DNA from: an uncultured Spartobacteria bacterium
Lineage (GTDB): Bacteria > Verrucomicrobiota > Verrucomicrobiae > Chthoniobacterales > UBA6821
Direction: 5' to 3'
Assembly (NCBI GenBank): GCA_903919105.1
Contig: CAIXGT010000227.1
Coordinates: forward strand, 1 to 16,273
Length of the DNA stretch: 16,273 nt
Shown here: positions 1 through 7,320 of the stretch, piece after piece
How the letters are laid out: each line of letters starts with the position of its first letter
Position numbering within the stretch: the first letter of the stretch is position 1
Program-made: the position numbers and the translations under genes
Notes under the pieces: generated by a model
The model's input: the letters and a program-made list of their open reading frames with translations, nothing else
What the model was told of the DNA's origin: nothing
The model's database searches: none

Positions 1-293
1 GAGGTCAGATAATGCTCGGCCATGGCATAGGAATCGTTCCAAGAGGAATCCATTGCCAGAGAAAGAAGAACTGTCTGCAAGACATCCTCCCCCTCCTCCC
101 GTCTGGCCAGGCGGATCAAATCACCATTCTGGGAAGAGGTGTCGATGGGCAGCACTGATGAAAGCGACCAAGAAAAGCGTCTCCAGAAGGAGTCATGACG
201 ACGAATCATCGGACCGCCGGCAACAGCCGCATCAGCTGAAAAAACCACGGGAAGGCTGGGAAGAGAAGAAGTCGCGGACGTACGAAAAGCCAT
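1..293 (-). CDS. Unidentified protein, N-terminal part (runs off the left edge)
   Basis: A minus-strand frame stays open from an ATG at 293 down to base 1, about 97 codons, and continues outside the window. I do not recognise the product. The first 28 residues are rich in Ser, Ala and Pro with a short hydrophobic stretch (LPSLPVVFSADAAVAGG), which could be a weak signal peptide. The rest is an ordinary soluble-looking segment with aromatic residues (SFWRRFSW) and an acidic patch. Third-position GC is higher in the distal half, so translation may instead start at the ATG at 209. An in-frame TAA lies upstream, and an AAGGAGG at 328-322 is too far from either ATG to serve as its ribosome binding site. 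A plus-strand frame also lies open here (53-349), but its product is low-complexity (Arg/Lys/Pro/Ser-rich) and looks like a shadow. Confidence 0.42.
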   Translation of the reverse strand, partial: MAFRTSATSSLPSLPVVFSADAAVAGGPMIRRHDSFWRRFSWSLSSVLPIDTSSQNGDLIRLARREEGEDVLQTVLLSLAMDSSWNDSYAMAEHYLT

Positions 294-389
294 CGGAGAG
301 GGCGAGAGCGAACGGCAAAAACCTCCTTAGGTCAACGGATTTTTCATGATTACGGAGATTCTTCCGCTTCATTTTCCAAATCATGTTTG
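294..389. promoter_or_regulatory. Divergent intergenic region between the left partial gene and purF
   Basis: This roughly 96-bp gap should hold the purF promoter and, if the left partial gene is real, its promoter too. It contains AAGGAGG on the minus strand (328-322) and a GGAG on the plus strand (354-357), neither at useful spacing from a chosen start. I see no convincing -35/-10 pair and no clear PurR-type palindrome or purine-riboswitch fold. Confidence 0.3.
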
Positions 390-1940
390 ATGATGAGCGT
401 AAAAGATGAAAAGTTTGTCTCCTGCAGTCCTCCATCTGACCGAACCATCCTGTTGAACTTCCAAACCACGCCTCCTTTGTCCGAGTCCCATCGTCCCAAA
501 CATGAATGCGGCGTCTTTGCCGTTTTCGGTCACAAGGACGCTCCTCTGCTAACCTACTACGGACTCTTTGCCCTTCAACATCGCGGTCAGGAAAGCGCCG
601 GTATCGCCTCTAGCAACGGCGACGGAAAAGTATTCTGCCTCCATAAAGGAATGGGCCTTGTCTCCCAGGTCTTCGATCCGGAGAACCTTGAATCGCTCAA
701 GGGCACGCGGGCCATCGGCCATGTCCGTTATTCCACCACCGGATCGAGCACTCTCCTGAACTCTCAGCCCCTGGGCGTCGACACGGCGCGGGGGCAGATT
801 GCTGTGGCCCATAACGGAAACCTCGTCAATGCGGCGGCTCTCCGGGATGAGCTTGAAAACCGCGGCTCCATTTTCCAAACGACGGTCGACAGCGAGATCG
901 TCCTCCATCTCCTTGCCCAGCCAGATCACACAATGGGAGGGCCGATCGGGTCACTGCGTCGCCTCGAAGGCGCATTTTCCATTGTCGTCATGGGGGAGAA
1001 CGAGATCATTGGCGTCCGCGATCCCAACGGCCTGCGCCCCCTTTCGCTCGGCAAACTCGGTGATGCATGGGTGCTCTCCTCGGAGACCTGCGCCTTCGAC
1101 CTTATAGGAGCAACGTTCATCCGAGATCTCGAACCAGGAGAGGTCGTGGTGATCAATGATCAAGGTCTGCGCTCGGAGTTTCCCTTCGTTCCGGCCCGCG
1201 AAGCCTTCTGCATCTTCGAGTACGTCTACTTCGCTCGCCCGGACAGTCGCTTGCGTGGGGTGACAGTGAGCAAGGCCCGTGTGAACATGGGTAGGGAACT
1301 GGCACGACTACACCCCGTGGAGGCCGATGTCGTTATTCCGGTACCGGATTCGGGAATTTATGCGGCGCTCGGTTTCGCCGAGGAGCTGGGAATTCCCTAC
1401 GACCCCGCTTTCGTCCGCAATCACTACATCGGCCGCACATTCATCCAACCAAACCAACTCATCAGGGATTTCAATGTCCGAGTGAAACTCAACCTCATCG
1501 GTGATGCGGTGAAAGGGAAGCGTGTCGTCGTCGTCGATGATTCGGTTGTCCGTGGCACCACGGCGAAGGCCCGCGTGGTGAATCTCCGTGAGGCTGGAGC
1601 CAAGGAGGTTCACCTACGCATCAGTTGCCCCCCACACCGCCATGCCTGCTACTACGGCATCGACTTCCCCGATCCTGAGAAACTGATCGCCAACCAGCAC
1701 ACTCATCAGGAGATCTGTGATTACCTGGGCGCAGACAGCATCGGCTACCTGGATGTCGATGGCATGGTCCGGGCAACCGGTCTGGAGAAAAACTCCTTCT
1801 GCATGGCATGCTTCACCGGGGAATATCCCGTGCCCTTCGACGCGGCTTTCGACAAGCTGATCATGGAACGACGCAAGGACAGCGCCCAACTTCTGGCTGA
1901 CCAAAGCGCCCAGCCCACACTTATCACCGCCAGATCCTGA
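390..1940 (+). CDS. purF: Amidophosphoribosyltransferase (PurF), Fe-S type
   Basis: PurF makes 5-phosphoribosylamine from PRPP and glutamine, the committed step of de novo purine synthesis in the cytoplasm. The N-terminal Ntn glutaminase domain begins at the nucleophile Cys40 (ECGVFAVFGH), and FALQHRGQESAGI follows. The phosphoribosyltransferase domain carries the PRPP loop VVVVDDSVVRGTT near residues 379-391. Cysteines at about 274 (AFCIFEYVYFARPDS), 420 (HACYYGID), 471 and 474 (FCMACFTG) match the four [4Fe-4S] ligands of the Bacillus subtilis enzyme. Because the nucleophile must become the N-terminal residue, a 39-residue propeptide has to be removed if translation starts at 390. TTG (387), ATG (390) and ATG (393) are adjacent possible starts. 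A TTG at 477 would leave a 10-residue propeptide, close to the 11 residues in Bacillus. The gene is followed by purM after 28 bp. Confidence 0.97.
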   Translation: MMSVKDEKFVSCSPPSDRTILLNFQTTPPLSESHRPKHECGVFAVFGHKDAPLLTYYGLFALQHRGQESAGIASSNGDGKVFCLHKGMGLVSQVFDPENLESLKGTRAIGHVRYSTTGSSTLLNSQPLGVDTARGQIAVAHNGNLVNAAALRDELENRGSIFQTTVDSEIVLHLLAQPDHTMGGPIGSLRRLEGAFSIVVMGENEIIGVRDPNGLRPLSLGKLGDAWVLSSETCAFDLIGATFIRDLEPGEVVVINDQGLRSEFPFVPAREAFCIFEYVYFARPDSRLRGVTVSKARVNMGRELARLHPVEADVVIPVPDSGIYAALGFAEELGIPYDPAFVRNHYIGRTFIQPNQLIRDFNVRVKLNLIGDAVKGKRVVVVDDSVVRGTTAKARVVNLREAGAKEVHLRISCPPHRHACYYGIDFPDPEKLIANQHTHQEICDYLGADSIGYLDVDGMVRATGLEKNSFCMACFTGEYPVPFDAAFDKLIMERRKDSAQLLADQSAQPTLITARS

Positions 1941-1968
1941 TTTGTAGAACCACTCCAACACCCTTCTC

Positions 1969-3108
1969 ATGACCACCAAGAAAAAAGCCTCTAAAGTCCC
2001 CCAAGCCCAAGAAACCTACAAGAAGAAGCCCGCCGGATCTACGTCAAAAAAGAAATCCTCGAAACCCGCCAAGAGTTCCTATGCGCGCGCAGGAGTTGAT
2101 GTGGCGCTTGGCAACCGGGTCAAGTCCGGCATCGGGGATCTCGTTCGTCCCACGCACGGGGCCGAGGTGCTGGGAGGTATCGGTGGCTTTGGCGGCCTCT
2201 TCCGTCCCGATTTCAAAAAACGCGGAATCAAGGATCCCGTCCTGGTGGCAAGCGTCGATGGTGTCGGCACGAAACTGAAAATCGCTTTTGCCACGGACAA
2301 GCACGACACGATCGGGGCCGATCTCGTGAACCACTGCGTCAACGACATCGCCGTTACGGGCGCCCGTCCCCTTTTCTTCCTCGATTACATTGCGGCCGCC
2401 AAGCTGGACCCCCGTGTGCTCAAGGAAATCATCACCGGCCTCTCCCGTGCCTGCAAGGAGGCTGGCTGCGCCCTGATCGGCGGCGAAACCGCGCAGATGC
2501 CCGGGCTTTACAGCGAGGGAGAATATGATCTGGCCGGCTCCATCACCGGCATTGTCGACCGGAAGGACCTGCTCGACGGCAGTCGGGTGAAGGTGGGCGA
2601 TGCGCTTGTCGGACTCCCCTCCAACGGCCTTCACACCAATGGATACTCTCTGGCTCGCAAGGTCCTCCTGGACCTTCTCGGGCTGAAGCTCAACGACCGA
2701 CCGGCGGGACTTGGCACAACTGTCGGCGCCGAACTTCTCAAAGTCCACCCGAGCTACCTACCGGCTTTCGAGAAGATTCATAAGATGAAGGGCAAGCCAC
2801 TCCATGCAGCGGCACACATCACCGGCGGTGGACTGATCGACAATCTTCCGCGAATTCTCCCAAAGGGTTGCGACGCAGTGATCGATCCCCGCTCATGGAA
2901 AGTCCCTGTGATCTTCGGAATCATAGGGCGTGGCGGAAACGTCGATCCGCTCGAGATGTATCAGGTTTTCAACATGGGAATTGGCATGGTGCTTGTCGTT
3001 CCCGGCAAGGAGGGCTCCTCCATTGCGAAGAAACTCGGGGGAAAAATCATCGGCCAGGTCACCAAGGGAAGCGGTATCGTGCGCTTCGTCCCCGAACCTG
3101 GGAAATAA
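1969..3108 (+). CDS. purM: Phosphoribosylformylglycinamidine cyclo-ligase (AIR synthetase)
   Basis: PurM converts FGAM plus ATP to aminoimidazole ribotide, step 5 of purine synthesis. Family motifs appear in order: YARAGVDVALGNR (from residue 38), SVDGVGTKLKIA, GADLVNHCVNDIAVTGARP, LDYIA, GGETAQMPGLY, GLPSNGLHTNGYSLARK, HITGGGLIDNLPRILP and FNMGIGMVLVV. The protein has 379 residues against about 345 for the usual family member. The excess is a 37-residue N-terminal tail with 12 lysines among its first 36 residues. No ATG, GTG, TTG or CTG codon lies in frame between 1972 and the conserved core, so ATG 1969 is the only usual start that can produce the full domain. The gene sits 28 bp after purF and 11 bp before the next gene, consistent with one operon. 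Confidence 0.97.
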   Translation: MTTKKKASKVPQAQETYKKKPAGSTSKKKSSKPAKSSYARAGVDVALGNRVKSGIGDLVRPTHGAEVLGGIGGFGGLFRPDFKKRGIKDPVLVASVDGVGTKLKIAFATDKHDTIGADLVNHCVNDIAVTGARPLFFLDYIAAAKLDPRVLKEIITGLSRACKEAGCALIGGETAQMPGLYSEGEYDLAGSITGIVDRKDLLDGSRVKVGDALVGLPSNGLHTNGYSLARKVLLDLLGLKLNDRPAGLGTTVGAELLKVHPSYLPAFEKIHKMKGKPLHAAAHITGGGLIDNLPRILPKGCDAVIDPRSWKVPVIFGIIGRGGNVDPLEMYQVFNMGIGMVLVVPGKEGSSIAKKLGGKIIGQVTKGSGIVRFVPEPGK

Positions 3109-3112
3109 GAGG
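3107..3112 (+). promoter_or_regulatory. Ribosome binding site for the hydrolase-fold gene
   Basis: AAGAGG overlaps the purM stop codon and lies 7 nt before the ATG at 3120. This supports 3120 as the true start of the next gene rather than the ATG at 2868, which would overlap purM by 240 bases. It is one of few recognisable Shine-Dalgarno sequences in the window. Confidence 0.6.
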
Positions 3113-3119
3113 TCCCGGC

Positions 3120-4145
3120 ATGAACGAGGAATCCCAAAACCAGCCAAGTCGTCGGAAGGCTCTCGGCGTGGGATTGGGAGCAGGCCTCCTCGGCGCCGTC
3201 GCACTGGCCGTGCGATACGGTTGGCGCAATACCCTGCGCAGTATCATACCGGATGCCATCTCACCGGCGGTCTTCGCAACCCGCGTAGCCGAAACCTCGG
3301 CCGGTGAGATCGTCTACCATACCGCCGACAGCCAGTTTCCAGGACAGCCTCTCCTCTTTCTGCACGGTGTCTTCCCAGGCGCCTCTTCCTTCGAGTGGTC
3401 GAAGATCTACCCCCGCTTCGCCGAGACGTGGAGGGTGCTTGTTCCCGATATGATCGGCTTCGGAGAATCGCAGCGCCCCTCACCTTCGCCGACGGCGGAG
3501 GAACAGGTCCGCTCGATCGCAGAATTTCTGGATGCCACCGTCCCTGGTCAGGCGTCCGTGATCATCGCCTCGGGATTGAGTGCGAACATCGCCCTGCTTT
3601 TTGCCGCTCGCCATCCGGAGAAAACCGTAAAACTCATTCTCTGGATGCCAGACGTGGCACTGGGGAAGGCCAATCCCTCGCGGGGATGGCACCGTCTCGG
3701 CTGGTTCCCGAGAATGGCGCGTCTTGTCTACCGCTACCAACTCTCCACCGATTCCTTCCTTAGGGCCTGGTTGCTACGCTCGGGATTCGTCGCGGAGGGT
3801 CCCGGATTCGAGGAGTCGGTCAGCGTCATCACCTCGACTGCCCAACAATATGGCGTGGAACATGCCTTCCTGGCCCAATCGTCGAAAGCCTATTGGCGGA
3901 GCCTGCGCACAGGACTTCGCAACCTAGCGTCACCTGTCTCAGTGCTTCTAGCCAACCGATCGGATAAGGATTCCTCGGCGGCGATCAATGACCTGCGCCC
4001 ACTTGTGATGCGGTTTTCCATCGTTGAGGTGACAGCTCTTGGCGCCCTGGCACCGCTTGCCGAACCCGAGAGCGTGGCGGTCGCTCTTGAGAGGGAACTG
4101 GAAACGCCCACTCAGTCCGAAACCCTGGGCGGCAACATAAATTGA
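3120..4145 (+). CDS. Alpha/beta-hydrolase-fold protein with Tat-like N-terminus, apparently lacking the catalytic His
   Basis: The 341-residue product begins with a twin-arginine-like stretch (PSRRKALG, residues 9-16) and a Gly/Ala/Leu hydrophobic segment (about 16-31), so it is probably exported or membrane-anchored. The alpha/beta hydrolase fold follows: LLFLHGVFPGASSFEW (oxyanion region, from about 78), VLVPDMIGFGES (about 107-117), and a nucleophile elbow SGLSAN with Ser154. The elbow has Asn where the common GxSxG motif has its second Gly. LLANRSD at about 276-282 suits the catalytic acid. In the C-terminal segment, where relatives read roughly GHxPxxExPE, this protein reads GALAPLAEPE, so Ala309 occupies the histidine slot, and no His follows it. 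The substrate is unknown. It may be an inactive or re-purposed hydrolase. It lies between purM (11 bp) and argA (40 bp). Confidence 0.85.
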   Translation: MNEESQNQPSRRKALGVGLGAGLLGAVALAVRYGWRNTLRSIIPDAISPAVFATRVAETSAGEIVYHTADSQFPGQPLLFLHGVFPGASSFEWSKIYPRFAETWRVLVPDMIGFGESQRPSPSPTAEEQVRSIAEFLDATVPGQASVIIASGLSANIALLFAARHPEKTVKLILWMPDVALGKANPSRGWHRLGWFPRMARLVYRYQLSTDSFLRAWLLRSGFVAEGPGFEESVSVITSTAQQYGVEHAFLAQSSKAYWRSLRTGLRNLASPVSVLLANRSDKDSSAAINDLRPLVMRFSIVEVTALGALAPLAEPESVAVALERELETPTQSETLGGNIN

Positions 4146-4185
4146 TTGCACCATCGGGAGGCGAAACCTCACCATTCCCAATTCA

Positions 4186-5481
4186 GTGAACGTTTCCGAT
4201 CTTAGAGAAATCCTCCAGTATGTACCCCGCTTCCGGGAGAGGATTTTCGTGATCGCGGTCGACGGGGCCGTGGTGGCTTCGGACAACTTTCCGAACATCC
4301 TTCTCGACCTTGCCGTGCTACGCTCTCTCAGCGTTCGGGTGGTCCTTGTCCACGGGGCAAGCTACCAGATCGAAGAGCTTGCAAAAAAACGCGGTGTTCC
4401 CGTTACCAACAGTGATGGCACCGGCATCACCAATGACTCCACTCTGGAGATTGCGATCGATGCGGCCATCAGGCTGACCAACGGGATCATGGAAGGGCTT
4501 TCGGCGGTCGACCTACGAGCTGCCTATGCCAATGCGATCATCGCTCATCCAGCCGGCATTCTCGGGGGCACAGACCAGCTCTTTACGGGACGGGTAGAGA
4601 GAATCGACAACCATGCCCTTGAACTTCTCCTCAAGGAAGGGATCATTCCCGTCATCCCTCCGCTGGGCTTTGACGGTGAGGGTCGAACCTACAGGGTGAA
4701 TTCCGATGGCATTGCGCTGGAAGTGGCGGAAGCACTCCATGCTGCCAAGATCATCTTTCTTGGGGAGGACGAGGTGGTGGGAGGAACCAATCCTTTACCA
4801 AGACAGCTTTCCATCGACGAGTCTGAGGAGCTGATCAAGAAACTAAAGGCTGCTAATGGCCCCTCGGGACTTATTTCTAAAATCGAATGTGCCGCACGTG
4901 CCTGCCGTGGCGGCGTCCCGAGGACACACTTGCTCGACGGTAGGATCAATGAGGCCTTACTGACCGAGATCTTCAGTCACGAGGGATCGGGAACGATGAT
5001 CTACTCCAATGAGTACCAGCAGATCAGACGCATCTTCAAAAAGGATGTCCGGGCCGTCATGTCGCTCATCCGGCAGTCGGTCGAGGACGAGGAGATCTCT
5101 CGTAGGACTCGGGCCGATATCCTTTCACGGATCGAGGATTACTGGATTCTGGAAATCGACCGGACGCCGATCGCTTGCGTGGCTCTTCATGTGGACAAGG
5201 AGAACTCCCTTGCGGAGATGGCCTGTCTTTATGTCAGCAAGGCTCATGAAAACAAGGGATTCGGCAAGAAATTGATGGCCTTTGTAGAAAACCTAGCCAA
5301 GGAAAAGGGGGTTGAGCGGATCTATGCACTCTCGACCCGTGCGATGAATTATCTTCAGCAGAAGGGTGGCTACACCGAGACCGATCCAGTCATCCTGCCC
5401 GGAGAACGACGCCTCCGGTATGAGGGAAGCGGCCGGAATTCCAAGATTCTGGTGAAGCAGCTTCGCCCGAAAGGCGCCTGA
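4186..5481 (+). CDS. argA: Amino-acid N-acetyltransferase (N-acetylglutamate synthase, ArgA type)
   Basis: NAGS acetylates glutamate with acetyl-CoA, the first step of arginine synthesis. The 431-residue protein has the two-domain ArgA layout. An amino-acid-kinase-like domain covers about 15-275 (VVLVHGASYQIEE, then GLISKIECAARACRGGVPR and THLLDGRINEALLTEIFS, then EGSGTMIY). This domain normally binds arginine as the feedback inhibitor. A GNAT acetyltransferase domain covers about 278-430, with the acetyl-CoA loop HENKGFGKKL near 354-363 and ALSTRAMNYLQQKGGY further on. The start is GTG at 4186. GGGAGG at 4156-4161 is 24 nt away, too far to support it well, so the exact start is uncertain. 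It is the last gene of the tightly spaced purF run. No other arginine gene is nearby. Confidence 0.93.
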   Translation: MNVSDLREILQYVPRFRERIFVIAVDGAVVASDNFPNILLDLAVLRSLSVRVVLVHGASYQIEELAKKRGVPVTNSDGTGITNDSTLEIAIDAAIRLTNGIMEGLSAVDLRAAYANAIIAHPAGILGGTDQLFTGRVERIDNHALELLLKEGIIPVIPPLGFDGEGRTYRVNSDGIALEVAEALHAAKIIFLGEDEVVGGTNPLPRQLSIDESEELIKKLKAANGPSGLISKIECAARACRGGVPRTHLLDGRINEALLTEIFSHEGSGTMIYSNEYQQIRRIFKKDVRAVMSLIRQSVEDEEISRRTRADILSRIEDYWILEIDRTPIACVALHVDKENSLAEMACLYVSKAHENKGFGKKLMAFVENLAKEKGVERIYALSTRAMNYLQQKGGYTETDPVILPGERRLRYEGSGRNSKILVKQLRPKGA

Positions 5482-5552
5482 TTCCTTGGGACCTCGGCCT
5501 GGTGATCCCCTCGCATCTTACAGCTTTTGCGTCGGCCAACGCCTCCTGCAGC

Positions 5553-7142
5553 ATGGCTCGCATGCCCGTATCATTCCTTATCGACGCGGTCGTTATCCTG
5601 ATCTACTTCGGAGCGATCATCGGTATCGGTCTTCGGGCGGGTCGAGGAAATACAAGTCTTAAGGAGTTCGCGCTCGGGGGTCGCTCAATTCCTTGGTGGG
5701 CGGTACTGGCCTCAATTGTGGCCGCTGAAACCAGTGCCGCAACCTTCCTTGGCACACCGGCGGAGGGATATAAGACGCGTGCCTTTTTCTACGGTCAACT
5801 GGCGATCGGCACGGTTATTGCGCGCGTGGTGATCGCCTTCACCTTCATCGGTCCCTATTACAAGTATGGAGTCGAGAGCATCTACGAGTTCCTGATGGTT
5901 CGCTTCGGTCCCTGGACGAAGAATATGGCAAGCGCCATCTTCCTCTTTACCCGAGTGCTGGGAATCGGGGTGCGTCTTTATCTCGGCGGCGTGATCCTAG
6001 TCGTGCTCCAGCGCCACCTCTTCCCGGAGATCCCGGTGACACTCGGAACCTATTTCTGGGGAATCCTTTTCGTGACGCTGGTCACCACGGCCTACACGAT
6101 GGTGGGTGGGATCAAGGCCGTGATCTGGACCGACCTGATCCAGGCCACCCTGATGATCGGTTCGGTCGTATTCGTCCTTTGCTTCCTGCTCCACCAACTA
6201 GGAGGGGTAGGTGCGACAGGTCATCTGCTCGGCGGTTGGGATCATCTTCGCTGGATCCAGATAGGCTGGGACACCTCTCTCCCCTTCGGCAAGGCGCTCA
6301 CTGGAATGCTGGAAGAGCCCTATACGATTTTTGCAGCCGTCATCGGCTCCACCTTTTTCACGATGGCTACTCACGGCACTGACCAGGACATGGTCCAGCG
6401 CCTGCTGACCGCCCCTGACATAAGACGCTCACGCCTTTCACTGATTGTGAGCGGTTTGGCAGACATTCCTATTGCTCTGGCATTCCTGGGAGTCGGCATC
6501 CTGCTGGCTCTCTACTATGCGGGACCGGGAGGAGGAGCTCCGCAAATCCCTGACAATGAGATTTTTGCGGATTTTATTGTGGGAAATCTTCCGACCGGAC
6601 TCCGGGGACTCATCATTGCGGGGGTCTTTGCCACCATGATGGGGTCCACCTCGGCTGCGCTCAATGCACTCGCCACCAGTTTCACCGCCGATTTCTATCT
6701 CCCATATTTCAATCCCGGAGCCGACGATCGGACAGCGGTACGCGCCGCTCGCATCGCCACCCTTTTCTTTGGAATGCTGATGGTCCTTATCGGAACCATG
6801 GCAGCCTACTCGGTGCTCCATGATCCACGCCTGACCATCATACCAATCGCGATTGGGATTCTCGGTTATACCTACGGAGCCCTCCTGGGGATCTTCCTGC
6901 TCGGAATGCTCTCCAAGAAACGGGGAAATGACCGAATGAATATCCTGGCCATGGCCGGGGGCATCCTAGCCGTGTTTTTTATGGGAAAGGTTCATCTCCC
7001 AGGCATCATCGATTTCGGACGCTGGATGCCAGCATGGTGGCCGGAGATCGCCTGGCCCTGGTACGTCCTGATTGGCTGTACCGCGACCCTTGCGTTAGCC
7101 ACACCCTTTCGCCAACAACGAGAGAAGGAACCAAGTAGTTGA
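5553..7142 (+). CDS. Sodium:solute symporter family (SSS) transporter
   Basis: This is a polytopic inner-membrane protein of 529 residues with roughly 13 hydrophobic segments, of the SSS (SLC5-like) family, which imports small solutes using a sodium gradient. Family signs are an early helix running into LGGRSIPWWAVLASIVAAETSAATFLGTPAEGY, the loop ATHGTDQDMVQRLLTAPD, and MMGSTSAALNALATSFTADFY. The last contains the serine-rich helix that contributes to the Na2 site in this family. The substrate cannot be told from sequence alone. ATG 5553 (or ATG 5562) puts the first helix at the N-terminus, as usual. A GTG at 5502 would add 17 residues with no family character. No ribosome binding site is visible before any of these. 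The gene follows argA after 71 bp and precedes dnaA. Confidence 0.93.
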   Translation: MARMPVSFLIDAVVILIYFGAIIGIGLRAGRGNTSLKEFALGGRSIPWWAVLASIVAAETSAATFLGTPAEGYKTRAFFYGQLAIGTVIARVVIAFTFIGPYYKYGVESIYEFLMVRFGPWTKNMASAIFLFTRVLGIGVRLYLGGVILVVLQRHLFPEIPVTLGTYFWGILFVTLVTTAYTMVGGIKAVIWTDLIQATLMIGSVVFVLCFLLHQLGGVGATGHLLGGWDHLRWIQIGWDTSLPFGKALTGMLEEPYTIFAAVIGSTFFTMATHGTDQDMVQRLLTAPDIRRSRLSLIVSGLADIPIALAFLGVGILLALYYAGPGGGAPQIPDNEIFADFIVGNLPTGLRGLIIAGVFATMMGSTSAALNALATSFTADFYLPYFNPGADDRTAVRAARIATLFFGMLMVLIGTMAAYSVLHDPRLTIIPIAIGILGYTYGALLGIFLLGMLSKKRGNDRMNILAMAGGILAVFFMGKVHLPGIIDFGRWMPAWWPEIAWPWYVLIGCTATLALATPFRQQREKEPSS

Positions 7143-7215
7143 GCTCATGCCCGGGTCAAGGTTTTTCAGGTAGCTAGAAAAAATAAAAAAGGCCCATGGC
7201 AGGATTTCTGCTTGA

Positions 7216-7223
7216 GGGGGGGG
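7216..7223 (+). repeat. 8-G homopolymer upstream of dnaA
   Basis: Eight consecutive G bases, followed by AAGGGTGG. This lies about 100 bp before the dnaA ATG and partly forms the left arm of the hairpin. The G-rich strand could also form a two-layer G-quadruplex. Confidence 0.9.
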
Positions 7224-7253
7224 AAGGGTGGCTTGCTAATCTGCTCCTCCCCC
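7219..7253 (+). terminator. GC-rich imperfect hairpin between the symporter gene and dnaA
   Basis: The arm GGGGGAAGGG (7219-7228) pairs with CTCCTCCCCC (7244-7253): eight Watson-Crick pairs, one G-U and one A-C mismatch, with a 15-nt loop. AAAATCTTTT follows, so it could end transcription of the symporter gene, or act as a leader structure for dnaA if dnaA transcription starts upstream. The weak T-tract and large loop keep confidence low. Confidence 0.35.
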
Positions 7254-7320
7254 AAAATCTTTTCCCCTTACTTTGAACGCCCCTTTAACCAACAACTCGG
7301 AGCAATCTCTTCTTCCGACG

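Larger units (their letters stand above)
7143..7320 (+). promoter_or_regulatory. dnaA upstream region
   Basis: The gap contains an A/T-rich stretch (AGAAAAAATAAAAAAGG around 7178-7193), an 8-G run (7216-7223) and a GC-rich imperfect hairpin (7219-7253). It presumably holds the dnaA promoter, but no -35/-10 pair stands out. I found no good match to the DnaA box TTATCCACA on either strand, so it does not look like oriC. Confidence 0.4.

Noticed and set aside
53..349. Plus-strand 98-codon frame before purF
   Set aside because: The product is Arg/Lys/Ser/Pro-rich low-complexity sequence with no family features, and it overlaps a more gene-like minus-strand frame.
2044..2748. Long minus-strand frame within purM (234 codons)
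   Set aside because: It is antisense to a strongly conserved enzyme and shows no family features. The same applies to 9252-9959 within dnaN.
2868..3119. N-terminal extension of the hydrolase-fold gene to ATG 2868
   Set aside because: It would overlap purM by 240 bases with implausible sequence. The ATG at 3120 has a ribosome binding site and an export-type N-terminus.
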